This document shows, one piece after another, positions 29,968-38,576 of a DNA stretch of 64,000 nt. Position numbers and translations under genes: made by a program. Location: NCBI GenBank assembly GCA_019192455.1, contig JAHCML010000003.1, positions 1,452,160 through 1,516,159 on the forward strand, in the 5' to 3' direction. Source of the stretch: Alphaproteobacteria bacterium SS10 (lineage in GTDB: Bacteria > Pseudomonadota > Alphaproteobacteria > TMED2). Within the stretch, counting starts at the first letter, position 1. Every line of letters starts with the position of its first letter. The notes under the pieces were generated by a model. That model saw only the letters and a program-made list of their open reading frames with translations. It was not told where the DNA came from and made no database searches.

Positions 29968-32088
29968 ATGGCCGATTTGGGGCGCCGATTGCTCACGGGC
30001 GTGATGATCCTGGCACTTAGCGGGTGCCAGGCGGTTTCTGGCGCGGATAGTGCGCCCTCGGCTGAACCCTGGTTCCGTAACACCGCATCAGACAATCCGG
30101 TGACCGAGCTTGGCCGGATCGGCGCCATCCGCACCCCTACCGCCCGCATGGATCCGGCCGGGACAATCCGGGTGCATGCGGCACGGCGGGAACCCTATTG
30201 GGTCGCCGGCGTTTCAGTTCAGCCCCTGGAGAGGTTGGCCCTCACGCTCCGCCGAACCCGGGATGATCGCTCACCAGATCTACGTGGCTTTGAGTTTAGC
30301 GGCGGGCTGGATGCCAAATTCCTCCTCCGCCATGAGGGAGAGATTGCGCCACAGATTAGCCTCGGCGTCGATGCCATCGCCGGTAACGGCATCTTTGGCT
30401 CTGAGTACCTGGTGGCCAGCAAGCGGATTGGCCCCGTCGATCTAAGCCTTGGCATGGGCTGGGGCCGCCTGGCCGGCGCTGGGCCTCTCACCAACCCGTT
30501 CAGCGTCATCGGTGGCCATTTCAAACGGCCGGAGCGGCGGCAGGAACCAGACCGGGGTGAGGATTTCTGGTTCACCGGTGACCGGCTCGGCCTCTTTGGC
30601 AGCGCCGTTTACCGCCTGCCCTTCACCCTGCCCTGGGTCAAAGAACGGCATCGACCAAAGCTAATTCTGGAATATGACAGCGACCAGTTCTGGGCAGAGC
30701 GGCGCTTTGATCCTGATTTTGACCTTGGCAATATCCCGGTAAATGTCGGTCTCTCCACCCCCTTGGGCCAGGGTTTTCAAGCCGGGATCGCCGTTGAGCG
30801 GTTCAAGACCATCTCAGCCCGCCTATCCTGGTCCTGGGACGCCACCAGACGGCGGAAGCCACTAACTGGCCTAGGACTGCCGATAGCAGCGTCAACCACG
30901 CTGGAGGAGCCGGAGAAGCCCAGCATCGCCACCCCTAGCCAGGCAGTATCAGCAAATGGCCGCCAATGGCTTGATGCAGGTACCATCTCCGCCGAGGAAC
31001 TGGCCGCCGAAATTCTGGGTGCTGGCATTGAGGGCGCGGCTGCCAATCCCCTGGATGATGATGTGACGGTGGGTTTGCATAGCCATGGTGTACCCACCCT
31101 TGGCCTCAGCATGGCATCGGCTGATTTGCGCGACCTTGCGAACAATACCGGCTCAGCCAATGAGGTTTGGCAGAATGCCGAGCGCAGCACGTTACAAACC
31201 CTGCCACCAGATACCGGTGGATTCCTGGATCGCGCCAGCCTCAACATTCGACCAGAAACCACCATCGATGCCTTTGAGGCCTCAACCGCCGCCGTTGCAA
31301 GGCAGAGCATTGTGTTGGATGGGCAGTACCGCCGCGGCAATACAATCTATGGTGCGGGCCTGCGGGTGAACCTCGCCGATAATCTTGATCGGCTAGAGCT
31401 TGATCGGGCGGTTATCTCGCTACCGGTGCGCAGTGATTTGGCACTCTTCGCTGACAACAGTTTCTGGTTGGAAAACGCCTATATCGGCAGCTTTGACCAT
31501 GTCTTCCCGGACCTTTATCTGGCCGGCCTAACCGGCATGTTTGAAGAGCAATATGGCGGCCTTAACGCGCAGCTTCTCTACTGGCCCCATGATGCGAAAT
31601 GGGCAGTCGGCGGCCAGTTCAGCCAGGTGTTCCGCCGCAACCCGTTCAACACGTTGGAGTTCCAGGAAGACGTGGTCGGCACTGGTGAGGTGTCGGGTTA
31701 CTACCAGTTCGGCGGTGGCACAGTCGGCAAGATGTCAGTGATTAGCTATCTGGGCACCGAAGCAGGCCTGCGTTTCGATCTGGTCCAGCCGCTGGGTTAT
31801 GGCTGGAAACTTGAGAGCTACCTTGCCTTCAGCGATGGGGAGGATCTAGCGGCCAGTGGCGCCGTTACCTTTGCCGAGGTTGGCGGCGCCGACTTTGGTG
31901 TCCGCCTCACAGCCCCGCTGGCCAGCCTGTTTGGTGGCCGGGTGAAGGTTGCGCCAGAAGTAAATGTCCGGGCGCTGGGTCGGGATCAGGCGCAACGCCT
32001 ACGGGTGCCAATTGAGCTTTATGATCTCGTCGCACCAGCGCATCAGAGCACTGTGATACGATCCTGGCCAGGATTGGGACTGCACTAG
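29968..32088 (+). CDS. YjbH-family outer membrane lipoprotein (exopolysaccharide-related)
   Basis: A 706-residue beta-rich protein of the YjbH family (DUF940). It begins with a lipoprotein signal peptide: LLTGVMILALSGCQAV, lipobox LSGC with the Cys near residue 19. Family blocks are GAIRTPTARMDPAGTIRVHA, PYWVAGVSVQPLERLALTLR, GGLDAKFLLRHEGEIAPQISLGVDAIAGNGIFGSEYLVASKR and LGMGWGRLAG. The repeating amphipathic strands and aromatic girdle (YIGSFDHVFPDLYLAGLTGM) fit an outer membrane beta-barrel. In E. coli YjbEFGH are involved in an exopolysaccharide; no partner genes are adjacent here. The frame is open from 29947 (TTG), but ATG 29968 is preferred. Confidence 0.85.
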   Translation: MADLGRRLLTGVMILALSGCQAVSGADSAPSAEPWFRNTASDNPVTELGRIGAIRTPTARMDPAGTIRVHAARREPYWVAGVSVQPLERLALTLRRTRDDRSPDLRGFEFSGGLDAKFLLRHEGEIAPQISLGVDAIAGNGIFGSEYLVASKRIGPVDLSLGMGWGRLAGAGPLTNPFSVIGGHFKRPERRQEPDRGEDFWFTGDRLGLFGSAVYRLPFTLPWVKERHRPKLILEYDSDQFWAERRFDPDFDLGNIPVNVGLSTPLGQGFQAGIAVERFKTISARLSWSWDATRRRKPLTGLGLPIAASTTLEEPEKPSIATPSQAVSANGRQWLDAGTISAEELAAEILGAGIEGAAANPLDDDVTVGLHSHGVPTLGLSMASADLRDLANNTGSANEVWQNAERSTLQTLPPDTGGFLDRASLNIRPETTIDAFEASTAAVARQSIVLDGQYRRGNTIYGAGLRVNLADNLDRLELDRAVISLPVRSDLALFADNSFWLENAYIGSFDHVFPDLYLAGLTGMFEEQYGGLNAQLLYWPHDAKWAVGGQFSQVFRRNPFNTLEFQEDVVGTGEVSGYYQFGGGTVGKMSVISYLGTEAGLRFDLVQPLGYGWKLESYLAFSDGEDLAASGAVTFAEVGGADFGVRLTAPLASLFGGRVKVAPEVNVRALGRDQAQRLRVPIELYDLVAPAHQSTVIRSWPGLGLH

Positions 32089-32121
32089 CCCCCTACCCCT
32101 TGAGGACAACCGAGATATAGC

Positions 32122-32385
32122 ATGGCTAAGCGTCAGGATAACGAGCCACCAGCGGGTAAGCGCCAAGCGCACCACCAGGCCGATGAAGCGGACAAGCAAG
32201 GGCCCCGGGCCATTGCCCTTAAGACCGAGTTGCTGGTCGGGCCGGTTCTCGCCTTTGCTGTGGGCGCGGTCACAATCGGTGGGTTCCTGGCCTATATCGG
32301 CAGCGGGTTTGGCACGATCATGATTGGCGGCTTAATCGCCGGGGTTGTGATGGCCGTTGGCACCAGTGTCGTTGCCGGGATTTAA
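32122..32385 (+). CDS. Small two-helix membrane protein
   Basis: An 87-residue protein with a charged N-terminal 35 residues (KRQDNEPPAGKRQAHHQADEADK) and then two closely spaced hydrophobic segments, LLVGPVLAFAVGAVTIGGFLAYIG and IMIGGLIAGVVMAVGTSVVAGI, both Gly-rich. No family is recognised. It lies 33 bases after the YjbH-like gene on the same strand and may be co-transcribed. The ribosome site is weak. The gap to the HAD gene (105 bases) is not informative. Confidence 0.6.
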   Translation: MAKRQDNEPPAGKRQAHHQADEADKQGPRAIALKTELLVGPVLAFAVGAVTIGGFLAYIGSGFGTIMIGGLIAGVVMAVGTSVVAGI

Positions 32386-32490
32386 TCCCTGCCAGGGTTG
32401 CATGCACACAAATGGAAATAGTGTTTTGTGTTTCCCTGGTGCAAGATATCGTCAAAGCATAGACCGGTAACCGCTTAGAATCCTTCGATT

Positions 32491-33393
32491 ATGACCAAGC
32501 GCCGATACAAAGCAGCCTTCTACGATGTTGATGGGACCCTCATCGACAGCGAGCAGGTCGGTAAAGACGCGTTCATCAACGTGGCGGCCGGCTATGGCAA
32601 GACCATCACCTCGTCGCAGTTTGATGAAACCACGGGGATGAGCGCCGGTGACCGGTTCAAACTGTTCTTTGGCGATGGCCAATTTGATGGCCACCAGAAA
32701 GAGTTCGAGGCCCAGACCAAGGCCTATGTCGCTGAGCGCAGCAATCAGATTGAGGTGCTGCCTGGCGTCCCGGCCATGTTCCAGATGATCAATGACCGGC
32801 ACATGTTTCAGGCCGTGGTCACCAATGCCCGGGAAGAAACCTCCTGGACCAAGGTTGACCGGATTGGCGAGCTACAAAATGGCCTGATCTTTCGGATCAC
32901 AGCGGGCCAGATGACCAAGAAGAAGCCGCATCCCGAGGGATATCAGAATGCCACCCGGAAGATGCAAGGTGCCTTTGGTGTCGACCCGTCCGAGATCATT
33001 GTCTTTGAGGACAGCAAAACCGGTGTTGAGGCCGCAAAACGCGCGGGCCTGACCGTGGTGCAAATCATCAGTGATGAGAATGAGCGGTTCGACAAGACCA
33101 GTGATATTCAGCCCGACCTAGTGCTGAACGGCATGGGCCGGTTATCCGAGCTCAAAAAGCTTGAAGCCTTTATTGACGCGGGCCCAATCCTCGAGCCCGT
33201 TGGCCGCCCAAGCGAGCCCTTCCGCCCCTTCATGCTGGATAACCTACGCGTGCTGGGCAAGGCCGAGAGCGAGGCCCAGGATCGCGCCGTGGCCCTCCGT
33301 GACGCGGCAGCAGCAAAGGGCGAAGAGTTCGACCCGCTAGACTGGCTAAAGCGCCAGCGCGAGGGCAAAGCCGAAGCCCCCAAACCGAGTTGA
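32491..33393 (+). CDS. HAD-superfamily hydrolase (beta-phosphoglucomutase-like)
   Basis: A 300-residue HAD subfamily IA protein with motif I FYDVDGTLIDSE (DxDGT, with the second Asp as general acid), motif II region VVTNAREETS, motif III KKKPHPEGY (the Lys-Pro-x-P/H pattern), and motif IV IIVFEDSKTGVEAAKRAG. The cap domain follows motif I. Family members act on phosphorylated sugars or related metabolites; the exact substrate is unknown. The final 90 residues extend beyond the usual HAD length (about 210-230) with a Glu/Lys-rich helical tail of unknown use. Confidence 0.9.
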   Translation: MTKRRYKAAFYDVDGTLIDSEQVGKDAFINVAAGYGKTITSSQFDETTGMSAGDRFKLFFGDGQFDGHQKEFEAQTKAYVAERSNQIEVLPGVPAMFQMINDRHMFQAVVTNAREETSWTKVDRIGELQNGLIFRITAGQMTKKKPHPEGYQNATRKMQGAFGVDPSEIIVFEDSKTGVEAAKRAGLTVVQIISDENERFDKTSDIQPDLVLNGMGRLSELKKLEAFIDAGPILEPVGRPSEPFRPFMLDNLRVLGKAESEAQDRAVALRDAAAAKGEEFDPLDWLKRQREGKAEAPKPS

Positions 33394-33409
33394 GCTGCGC
33401 TGTTTCGGA

Positions 33410-33715
33410 TCAGAACGGGATCTTTCCGTCATCGGTCCATTTCGGCACATACATCAGCCAATCGCCTGGGATGGTTTCCTCTAGCGCCTTGGGCACGATT
33501 AGGAAGTGAAGCTCACCCATTTCCTCTTCCACACCATCGACATACTCGTATTCCCCCCGATGCCGGGCCAGCCAATCATCGATTGCATCCCGAACGCGCT
33601 GGATCTTCGCCTGCTCATGCTTGGACAGATCGTAATCATCCTCAATGAACAGGGTGATCCGTGAGGCGCCCTTGAACTTGTTCAGGCGCTCAGCGGTTTT
33701 TTGCGTACGGTTCAT
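33410..33715 (-). CDS. Hypothetical protein
   Basis: A 101-residue acidic soluble protein starting MNRTQKTAERLNKFKGASR. Features: an acidic helix (KIQRVRDAIDDWLARHRGEYEYVDG) and a C-terminal aromatic stretch (DWLMYVPKWTDDGKIPF). I do not recognise a family. It is convergent with the HAD gene (16 bases between the stops) and in the direction of tRNA-Phe and yacG, which are upstream of it on the minus strand by about 120 bases. Confidence 0.65.
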   Translation of the reverse strand: MNRTQKTAERLNKFKGASRITLFIEDDYDLSKHEQAKIQRVRDAIDDWLARHRGEYEYVDGVEEEMGELHFLIVPKALEETIPGDWLMYVPKWTDDGKIPF

Positions 33716-33834
33716 GGTTCTACCCTCGAATAGGTCAGCATAGCCTAGCGCTGGGCGCAGAAAGCCAATACGTCACCACGTGCCCGATCGATGGGGCAGC
33801 TGGCCGGACCAATAAACGGAGTATTGTGGGGGGA

Positions 33835-33910
33835 TGGTGCCCAGGGGCGGATTCGAACCACCGACACGCGGATTTTCAATCCGCTGCTCTACCAACTGAG
33901 CTACCTGGGC
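33835..33910 (-). tRNA. tRNA-Phe (anticodon GAA)
   Basis: 76 bases on the minus strand including an encoded CCA. Acceptor stem GCCCAGG pairs with CCTGGGC, discriminator A. The D-arm contains GCTCAGTTGGTAGAGC. The anticodon stem GCGGA/TCCGC encloses TTGAAAA with anticodon GAA. The T-arm has GGTTCGAATCC. There is no intron. It is downstream of yacG in the infA-maf-RNase G-yacG direction, a known alphaproteobacterial arrangement. Confidence 0.97.
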
Positions 33911-34013
33911 ATCTAGGGCTTGGCCCGGGCGAACCATGTCGCCGCGCCAAACGCGAACCGCCTTATAGAAAACCGGCCCCGGCCTGTCCAGGGTCTAGTC
34001 GGCCTCTAGCTAT

Positions 34014-34235
34014 CTAATCTTCCTGAATGATGATCGGGCCGTCATCATTGGCTGGTTGCCGTGGCCGTTCATCGCCCCGTCGCTGGCCGTCATGGGCGGC
34101 CTCATCCCCTACCGGGATGGCGTAATCTTCATTCAGCCACTTGGCGAGATCGAGCTGCGCGCAGCGTTTCGAACAGAAGGGTCGAAACTGATGTACGGTC
34201 GGCTTACCGCAGGTTGGGCATTTAGCCTTACTCAT
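34014..34235 (-). CDS. yacG: DNA gyrase inhibitor YacG
   Basis: A 73-residue protein with the YacG zinc knuckle: CPTCG near residues 6-10 and [15 protein letters not shown] near residues 21-35, giving the C-x2-C...C-x3-C zinc site, followed by NEDYAIP. YacG of E. coli binds the GyrB subunit and inhibits gyrase. The C-terminal 30 residues are acidic and low-complexity. The gene follows the RNase E/G-like gene on the same strand (22 bases between), usual for Alphaproteobacteria. Confidence 0.93.
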   Translation of the reverse strand: MSKAKCPTCGKPTVHQFRPFCSKRCAQLDLAKWLNEDYAIPVGDEAAHDGQRRGDERPRQPANDDGPIIIQED

Positions 34236-34257
34236 TCAGATTTCATCCAATCGGGAG

Positions 34258-35331
34258 CTAACCTGGCGAATGCGCCAGAATTTCATGCAACATGGGCCAA
34301 CGGCGGCTGATCGACAACTCCAATAAACCGCCACGGCTGACACCATGAACCGTCGCCGCCATATCCGCCTGCTCAAGGTAGTTGGTCATGGCCTTCTTTA
34401 CCTCGGCCGGGTCGATGCCTCTTGGCAAGTCGATGACGATCGAGCCGCATAGGTTGCGCAGCTGGATTTGCCTCACCGCCTCCAACAGGCCGGCATGGCA
34501 ATGCTCAAGGCTCGCCAGGTCCATATCAATGGCGATCAAAGCCTCTGTCGGCTCAATACAAAGTTGGCCACCATCAAACGGTGCCACCGCCTGCTGCAGT
34601 TCATATTGATGGCGATCGAGATCTAGGCGATCACCTGCCTCTTGCTCAGCCCTAATCGCCTCGCTTGGTAACAGCGCCGCCATCTTGTTCATGGTCTCGT
34701 CGCTAAGCTTGGCATCAAGAATGACGTCGACCGTGTCAGGCTCAACCACCATCTCTTGGAAGATGCGAGCGGGTAAGCTCATGGCTGGACGGGTTGAGCT
34801 AGTCCAGTCAGCCAGCAAGCGCTGTGCCTCCGCTAGAACGGTGGTGGGCTCAACATCCAAGGCATTATGACGAATGATCCAGCTGCCTGCCTCTTTCTGC
34901 ATCTCCGCCACTAACGGCTCGACCGCACCCGCGGCCATCCGATTGGACAGCTTGACGCCCCGCCCCTTCGGATCGCGCAACACGAGGTAACGGCCAGCGG
35001 CACTGATCTGTGCAGTGCCCCGGGCTGGCTTCTGACGCCCTGTACCCGTGCCGCGTTGGGGGGCCGCAATGATCTCGATGGGCAGAGTAGCAATCTCTTG
35101 GCCAACACCACGGGCGGGCACCTGAACGGCCCCTTCCCCAGGAACCTCGACGGTCAGCGACCCCATGGCACTGTTTCGCCCATTAATCGCCCCCTCAACA
35201 ATGGCACCGGGATAGAGGCTGGGCGCTGGGTCCGGCATCAACCAGAACTGGCGCAACCGCCCCCCAGCCTGAAACAGGGCAGCGCGAATAGCTTCGCCAA
35301 CCGGTTCAATAATCAGGGTTGGGCGTGTCAT
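34258..35331 (-). CDS. RNase E/G family ribonuclease (short, divergent)
   Basis: A 357-residue protein of the RNase E/G family. The S1-like N-terminal region (LYPGAIVEGAINGRN) is followed by ISAAGRYLVLRDPKGRGVKLSNRM and the catalytic block: TEALIAIDMDLAS (Asp as in IDVN of RNase E/G, with Asn replaced by Asp) and GSIVIDLPRGID (second Asp retained). The zinc-link CPxCxG is absent and the protein is shorter than RNase G (about 480). So a truncated or diverged family member; hydrolytic activity is plausible from the two Asp, but not certain. It overlaps maf by 4 bases (35328-35331) and is followed by yacG. Confidence 0.82.
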   Translation of the reverse strand: MTRPTLIIEPVGEAIRAALFQAGGRLRQFWLMPDPAPSLYPGAIVEGAINGRNSAMGSLTVEVPGEGAVQVPARGVGQEIATLPIEIIAAPQRGTGTGRQKPARGTAQISAAGRYLVLRDPKGRGVKLSNRMAAGAVEPLVAEMQKEAGSWIIRHNALDVEPTTVLAEAQRLLADWTSSTRPAMSLPARIFQEMVVEPDTVDVILDAKLSDETMNKMAALLPSEAIRAEQEAGDRLDLDRHQYELQQAVAPFDGGQLCIEPTEALIAIDMDLASLEHCHAGLLEAVRQIQLRNLCGSIVIDLPRGIDPAEVKKAMTNYLEQADMAATVHGVSRGGLLELSISRRWPMLHEILAHSPG

Positions 35332-35906
35332 TTGACGGCCAGCCCATGAAGCATCTGGGAAACCTCAAATAGCGGGAGGCCGACAATGCCCGAGTATGAT
35401 CCGGCAATCTGGCGAATAAACGCCGCTGCATGCCCCTGAATTGCATAGCCGCCAGCCTTACCAAGCCCCTCACCACCGTCGACATAGCCCTCGATGTCGG
35501 CCTTGGTGAGCCGTTTTACCGAGACGCGGGAGCTGACGCATCGACGTGTCATCTGACCAGCCCCTGTTAGCAAGGTAACCGCGCAATGCACTTGATGGGC
35601 ACGACCGGATAGCAGCGCCAGACACTCACGCACGGTCTGGGCATCCTCGGCCTTAGGCAAGATGCGACGGCCTAAGGCGACAACCGTATCGGCCGCGAGA
35701 ATGACCTGGCCCGGCTTGGTCAATTGATGGGCATCACGAACGGCCACCGCCTTCTCATCCGCAAGGCGGATCGCGTAACGGCGGGGTAGTTCTCTCGGAT
35801 GGGGTGTTTCGTCTAAATCGGCGGCCAGAACCTGTGATGGCACTTGTCCAATCTGTTCCAGCAGGGCTAAGCGGCGCGGTGATGCCGATGCTAAGATTAG
35901 TTCCAT
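35328..35906 (-). CDS. maf: Maf-family nucleotide pyrophosphatase
   Basis: A 192-residue Maf protein, an NTP pyrophosphatase proposed to hydrolyse dTTP/UTP or modified nucleotides. It has the N-terminal LASASPRRLALLEQIG, DLDETPHPRELPRRYA, the catalytic-region VILAADTVVALGRRILPKAEDAQTVRECLALLSGRAHQV and AGGYAIQGHAAAFIRQIAGSYSGIVGLPLFEV. The gene lies between infA (63 bases) and the RNase G-like gene (4-base overlap). Length is normal. Confidence 0.96.
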   Translation of the reverse strand: MELILASASPRRLALLEQIGQVPSQVLAADLDETPHPRELPRRYAIRLADEKAVAVRDAHQLTKPGQVILAADTVVALGRRILPKAEDAQTVRECLALLSGRAHQVHCAVTLLTGAGQMTRRCVSSRVSVKRLTKADIEGYVDGGEGLGKAGGYAIQGHAAAFIRQIAGSYSGIVGLPLFEVSQMLHGLAVK

Positions 35907-35969
35907 GGGGTTACCTCCATGGTCGCCCGCGCCGTTGCAGTCTTCATCGACTGGTACGGCAAGTCCCGC

Positions 35970-36188
35970 TTACTTAAAGCGGAAGGTGATGCGGCCCTTG
36001 GTCAAGTCGTAAGGCGTCATCTCAACGGTTACGCGGTCACCGGCCAGCACGCGAATACGATTCTTACGCATCTTGCCTGAGGTGTGCGCCAGGATTTCGT
36101 GGTCATTATCGAGCTTGACCCGGAACATGGCGTTCGGCAGCAGTTCGACGACGGTACCGTTGAATTCAATAAGATCTTCTTTGGGCAT
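35970..36188 (-). CDS. infA: Translation initiation factor IF-1
   Basis: The 72-residue OB-fold protein binds the 30S A site in initiation. The sequence [28 protein letters not shown] through [15 protein letters not shown] is a near-canonical IF-1. It heads the infA-maf-RNase G-yacG group on the minus strand. ATG 36188 is the standard start. The divergent gene at 36342 begins 153 bases upstream. Confidence 0.99.
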   Translation of the reverse strand: MPKEDLIEFNGTVVELLPNAMFRVKLDNDHEILAHTSGKMRKNRIRVLAGDRVTVEMTPYDLTKGRITFRFK

Positions 36189-36341
36189 TAATCACGCACA
36201 GTTGGTTGATCGAGGGGCAATGCAGCGAACCCTTTGATGCTGCACGGCCTGCCTGTAGACTTGGATCACAGGTGTTTAAGAGAGTTCGGCCCAAACAACC
36301 AGTGTAAAGATTGGTTTTTAGGCCAGTTGTTGGGGTTTTAG

Positions 36342-36809
36342 ATGGATAAGCTGAGACAAGCAATGCTGACCGTGGCGATCCTAGGGTTTGGTCTAGCGAT
36401 CGGCCTTAGCCATCCGTCAATTGCCCATGCCGATACCGATGCCGAGGATATGGCGGAGGATTTTGGCCGCGATATGGGTGGTGCCATTGCCTGTGGCGTG
36501 GACCAGTCCCGCATCTTTGACCTTGAGCAGTATCATATTGAAGAGCTTCGCAACGCCGCTGAGAGCGCGCGCGACTATGTTAGGGCGCAAGACAAGTACC
36601 TTGAATTAACGGCCAAGACGAAGCGGCGAGGCCCAAGTGAGGGCTGTGATGCCATCCGCGCCCGGCTCGAATCGCCTGAGCTGCGTCAGGTTCGCGAACT
36701 TGGTGCCCGTGTTGAGTCGTTGGAAGCGCTTAGCGCCCAACAGCTTGAGTTACTGCTGAAGCAGCAAGAGCTGCTGCAACAACAGGTTGACCAACAGAAC
36801 CAGCAATAA
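36342..36809 (+). CDS. Secreted coiled-coil protein of unknown function
   Basis: A 155-residue protein with an N-terminal signal peptide (LTVAILGFGLAIGLSHPSIAHADT, cleavage after AHA). The mature part is charged, has two Cys residues (GAIACGVDQ and SEGCDAIRARL) that could form a disulfide, and ends in a Gln/Leu-rich helix (SAQQLELLLKQQELLQQQVDQQNQQ) with heptad character. It lies 44 bases before the prepilin peptidase gene on the same strand, so it is probably a periplasmic helper of the pilus or secretion machine; no specific family is recognised. Confidence 0.7.
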   Translation: MDKLRQAMLTVAILGFGLAIGLSHPSIAHADTDAEDMAEDFGRDMGGAIACGVDQSRIFDLEQYHIEELRNAAESARDYVRAQDKYLELTAKTKRRGPSEGCDAIRARLESPELRQVRELGARVESLEALSAQQLELLLKQQELLQQQVDQQNQQ

Positions 36810-36853
36810 TCCCTGCTGCCGCCCCAGTTATCTGAACAAGAGCCTTGCTAACC

Positions 36854-37711
36854 ATGACCGAGTTTCTCGACGCGCTGCATTTTGCCCTGGCGCAACCACC
36901 GATCCTGATCACCTTCTCTGCCCTTCTAGGCCTAGTCTTTGGTGGGTTCTCCACCGTTGCTGGTGATCGGCTTGGCCAGCTCGCTGTTGCTGAGGATGAA
37001 GGCATCGAGCTTGAGCAGGAAATGGGCCTTTGGTGGCCGGCTAGTCGATGTGAGAACTGTGGCCGCCCATTGAGCGCCATTGAACGTGCGCCCGGTATTG
37101 GATGGTTCGCGGTCAAGGGCCGCTGCAAGCAATGCGGATTTAAGGTGCCCGTCTCGGCCCCTATGGCGGAATGGGGCTGTGCCGTTCTATTTGCCTTAAT
37201 CGCCTGGAAGTTTGGACCGACCTGGTCGACCCTTGCCTACATGTTTGCCGGTTGGAGCTTCATCGCCATGACCCTGGCTGATGTGAAGCATATGGCACTG
37301 CCCGACCGCCTGACCCTTCCGCTGCTCTGGGTTGGCCTGTTGGCATCAGCCCTGAACATCACGCCTGTGCCGCCTGATTACGCCATCATGGGCGCAGCCG
37401 CTGGCTTTGGCTTCTTATGGCTACTTCAAGAGGCCTATTTCCGCCTGCGCGGCATCATTGGCATTGGTGGTGGCGATGTAAAACTACTGGGTGCGATTGG
37501 CGCCTGGGTGGGCATTGAATACGTGTTCTTAACTGCCGTCTTTGCCGCTCTGCTAGGGCTGCTGGTCTTTGCCGTTCTCGGCCTCCTGCGCCTTTACCAG
37601 GACCAGCATAAACCCTTTGGCCCAATGCTGGCCGCGGCTGGCTGCTGGGCAACCTTGCGGCCTGAGGATATCCAAGCCGTCTTGGATTGGATGGCGACGC
37701 TGGTCACCTAG
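36854..37711 (+). CDS. Prepilin peptidase (PilD/GspO type, A24)
   Basis: A 285-residue polytopic membrane protein that cleaves and methylates type IV prepilins. The bipartite zinc finger is CENCG (residues about 66-70) and CKQCG (about 89-93), as in PilD. The two catalytic aspartates are in LADVKHMALPD (about 141) and IGGGDVKLLGAIG (about 206). Hydrophobic segments fill the rest. It could process the PilS pilin at 42211-42768; in R64 PilU has this role. The TTG codon at 36845 is not needed as ATG 36854 matches the family start. Confidence 0.93.
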   Translation: MTEFLDALHFALAQPPILITFSALLGLVFGGFSTVAGDRLGQLAVAEDEGIELEQEMGLWWPASRCENCGRPLSAIERAPGIGWFAVKGRCKQCGFKVPVSAPMAEWGCAVLFALIAWKFGPTWSTLAYMFAGWSFIAMTLADVKHMALPDRLTLPLLWVGLLASALNITPVPPDYAIMGAAAGFGFLWLLQEAYFRLRGIIGIGGGDVKLLGAIGAWVGIEYVFLTAVFAALLGLLVFAVLGLLRLYQDQHKPFGPMLAAAGCWATLRPEDIQAVLDWMATLVT

Positions 37712-37734
37712 AACCACAGCTAAAACCCAGCCAA

Positions 37735-37770
37735 CAAAAAAGCCGCCGGTCGTAACCAGCGGCTTTCTTT
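37735..37770. terminator. Bidirectional terminator between convergent genes
   Basis: AAGCCGC (37740-37747) pairs with GCGGCTT (37759-37765), extended by a few pairs, flanked by A-run on the left and CTTTCTTTGT on the right. It sits between the stops of the prepilin peptidase gene and the minus-strand hypothetical, so it can serve both. Confidence 0.75.
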
Positions 37771-37792
37771 GTATTCGTATTGGTATCGAGAC

Positions 37793-38428
37793 TTATGCAG
37801 TCTTGCGAATGGTCTCTTCCACACCTGGAACACCACGCTCTGGCACTGCCTGTGGCAGAAGGATGCGGGTATCAACACCACGTGCTTCAATCGACACCAC
37901 AGCGTCTTTGTTGAACAGGGACGCGATCTGGCGTGGGCCGGTCAGTGGATCATCAATCCGGTAGACAATGACGTCTAGGTGGTTGAACTCTGGCTCTTGG
38001 TGCAGGCGACCGATGAAGTCTGGGCGCTCACACACGAAACCAGCGTGACGGAATGGGTCAGCTGGCTCTAGGCCCATCTCTTCAGCGTAACCATCAAACT
38101 TCTGACGGCAGATGTCTTCGAGTGGGCGGGTAATCCGATCCAGATAGAGGAAACGGAAGTTCTCGAGCTTCTCTGGGCTCACCCGGCCATACGGCATCTT
38201 ACCGATTTCAACTTGCAGGGTAACGGTTGCGAAACCAACGGTGTCACTCTCCCAGCGCTTACGGAGGCGTGAAAGCTCTTCCAAAGCGTCGCGGAACCCA
38301 TAAAGGGTGGTCAGGCCACCGGATGGTGGTAGGGCGCGTGGGGGGAGTGGAACATCGGCCAGGGTAACAGACTCTGGCATGTTTCGCCGGTTGTAGGTAA
38401 AGAAGGCGGTCAGCGCGACAGTCGACAT
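37793..38428 (-). CDS. Hypothetical protein
   Basis: A 211-residue soluble protein starting MSTVALTAFFTYNRRNMPESV; no signal peptide or known motif is seen. A central stretch TLYGFRDALEELSRLRKRWESD and RLHQEPEFNHLDVIVYRIDDPLTGPRQIASLFNKDAVVSI stand out, the latter resembling the structure of a small regulatory or structural protein. AAGGA lies 9 bases before ATG 38428; a TTG at 38437 is the longer alternative. The gene is convergent with the prepilin peptidase gene and divergent from the HTH gene; function is unknown. Confidence 0.7.
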   Translation of the reverse strand: MSTVALTAFFTYNRRNMPESVTLADVPLPPRALPPSGGLTTLYGFRDALEELSRLRKRWESDTVGFATVTLQVEIGKMPYGRVSPEKLENFRFLYLDRITRPLEDICRQKFDGYAEEMGLEPADPFRHAGFVCERPDFIGRLHQEPEFNHLDVIVYRIDDPLTGPRQIASLFNKDAVVSIEARGVDTRILLPQAVPERGVPGVEETIRKTA

Positions 38429-38576
38429 GTTGTTCAAATCCTTGGGCTTCGATCGGCACCATTACCGAATTGCACTTCTTCCTCGTGTTTGTTCACTGTT
38501 ATTCACCAGTGGGGGCAAGGCCGTGCAGCTCGATGCGTTGTATTGTGTATAGAAAGCAAGTTTGAAAGGACAAAGC

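Noticed and set aside
33835-33910. tRNA-Phe as integration site for a mobile element carrying the Dot/Icm locus
   Set aside because: I found no repeat of the tRNA 3' end elsewhere in the window, no integrase, and normal housekeeping genes lie between.
33826-34017. Open frame of 63 residues on the plus strand
   Set aside because: It is the antisense of tRNA-Phe plus spacer; such frames are a common artefact.
36854-37711. Prepilin peptidase as the only evidence for a type II secretion system
   Set aside because: The neighbouring pilus genes are of the type IVb PilL-N-O-P-Q-R-S kind; no Gsp core genes are in the window.
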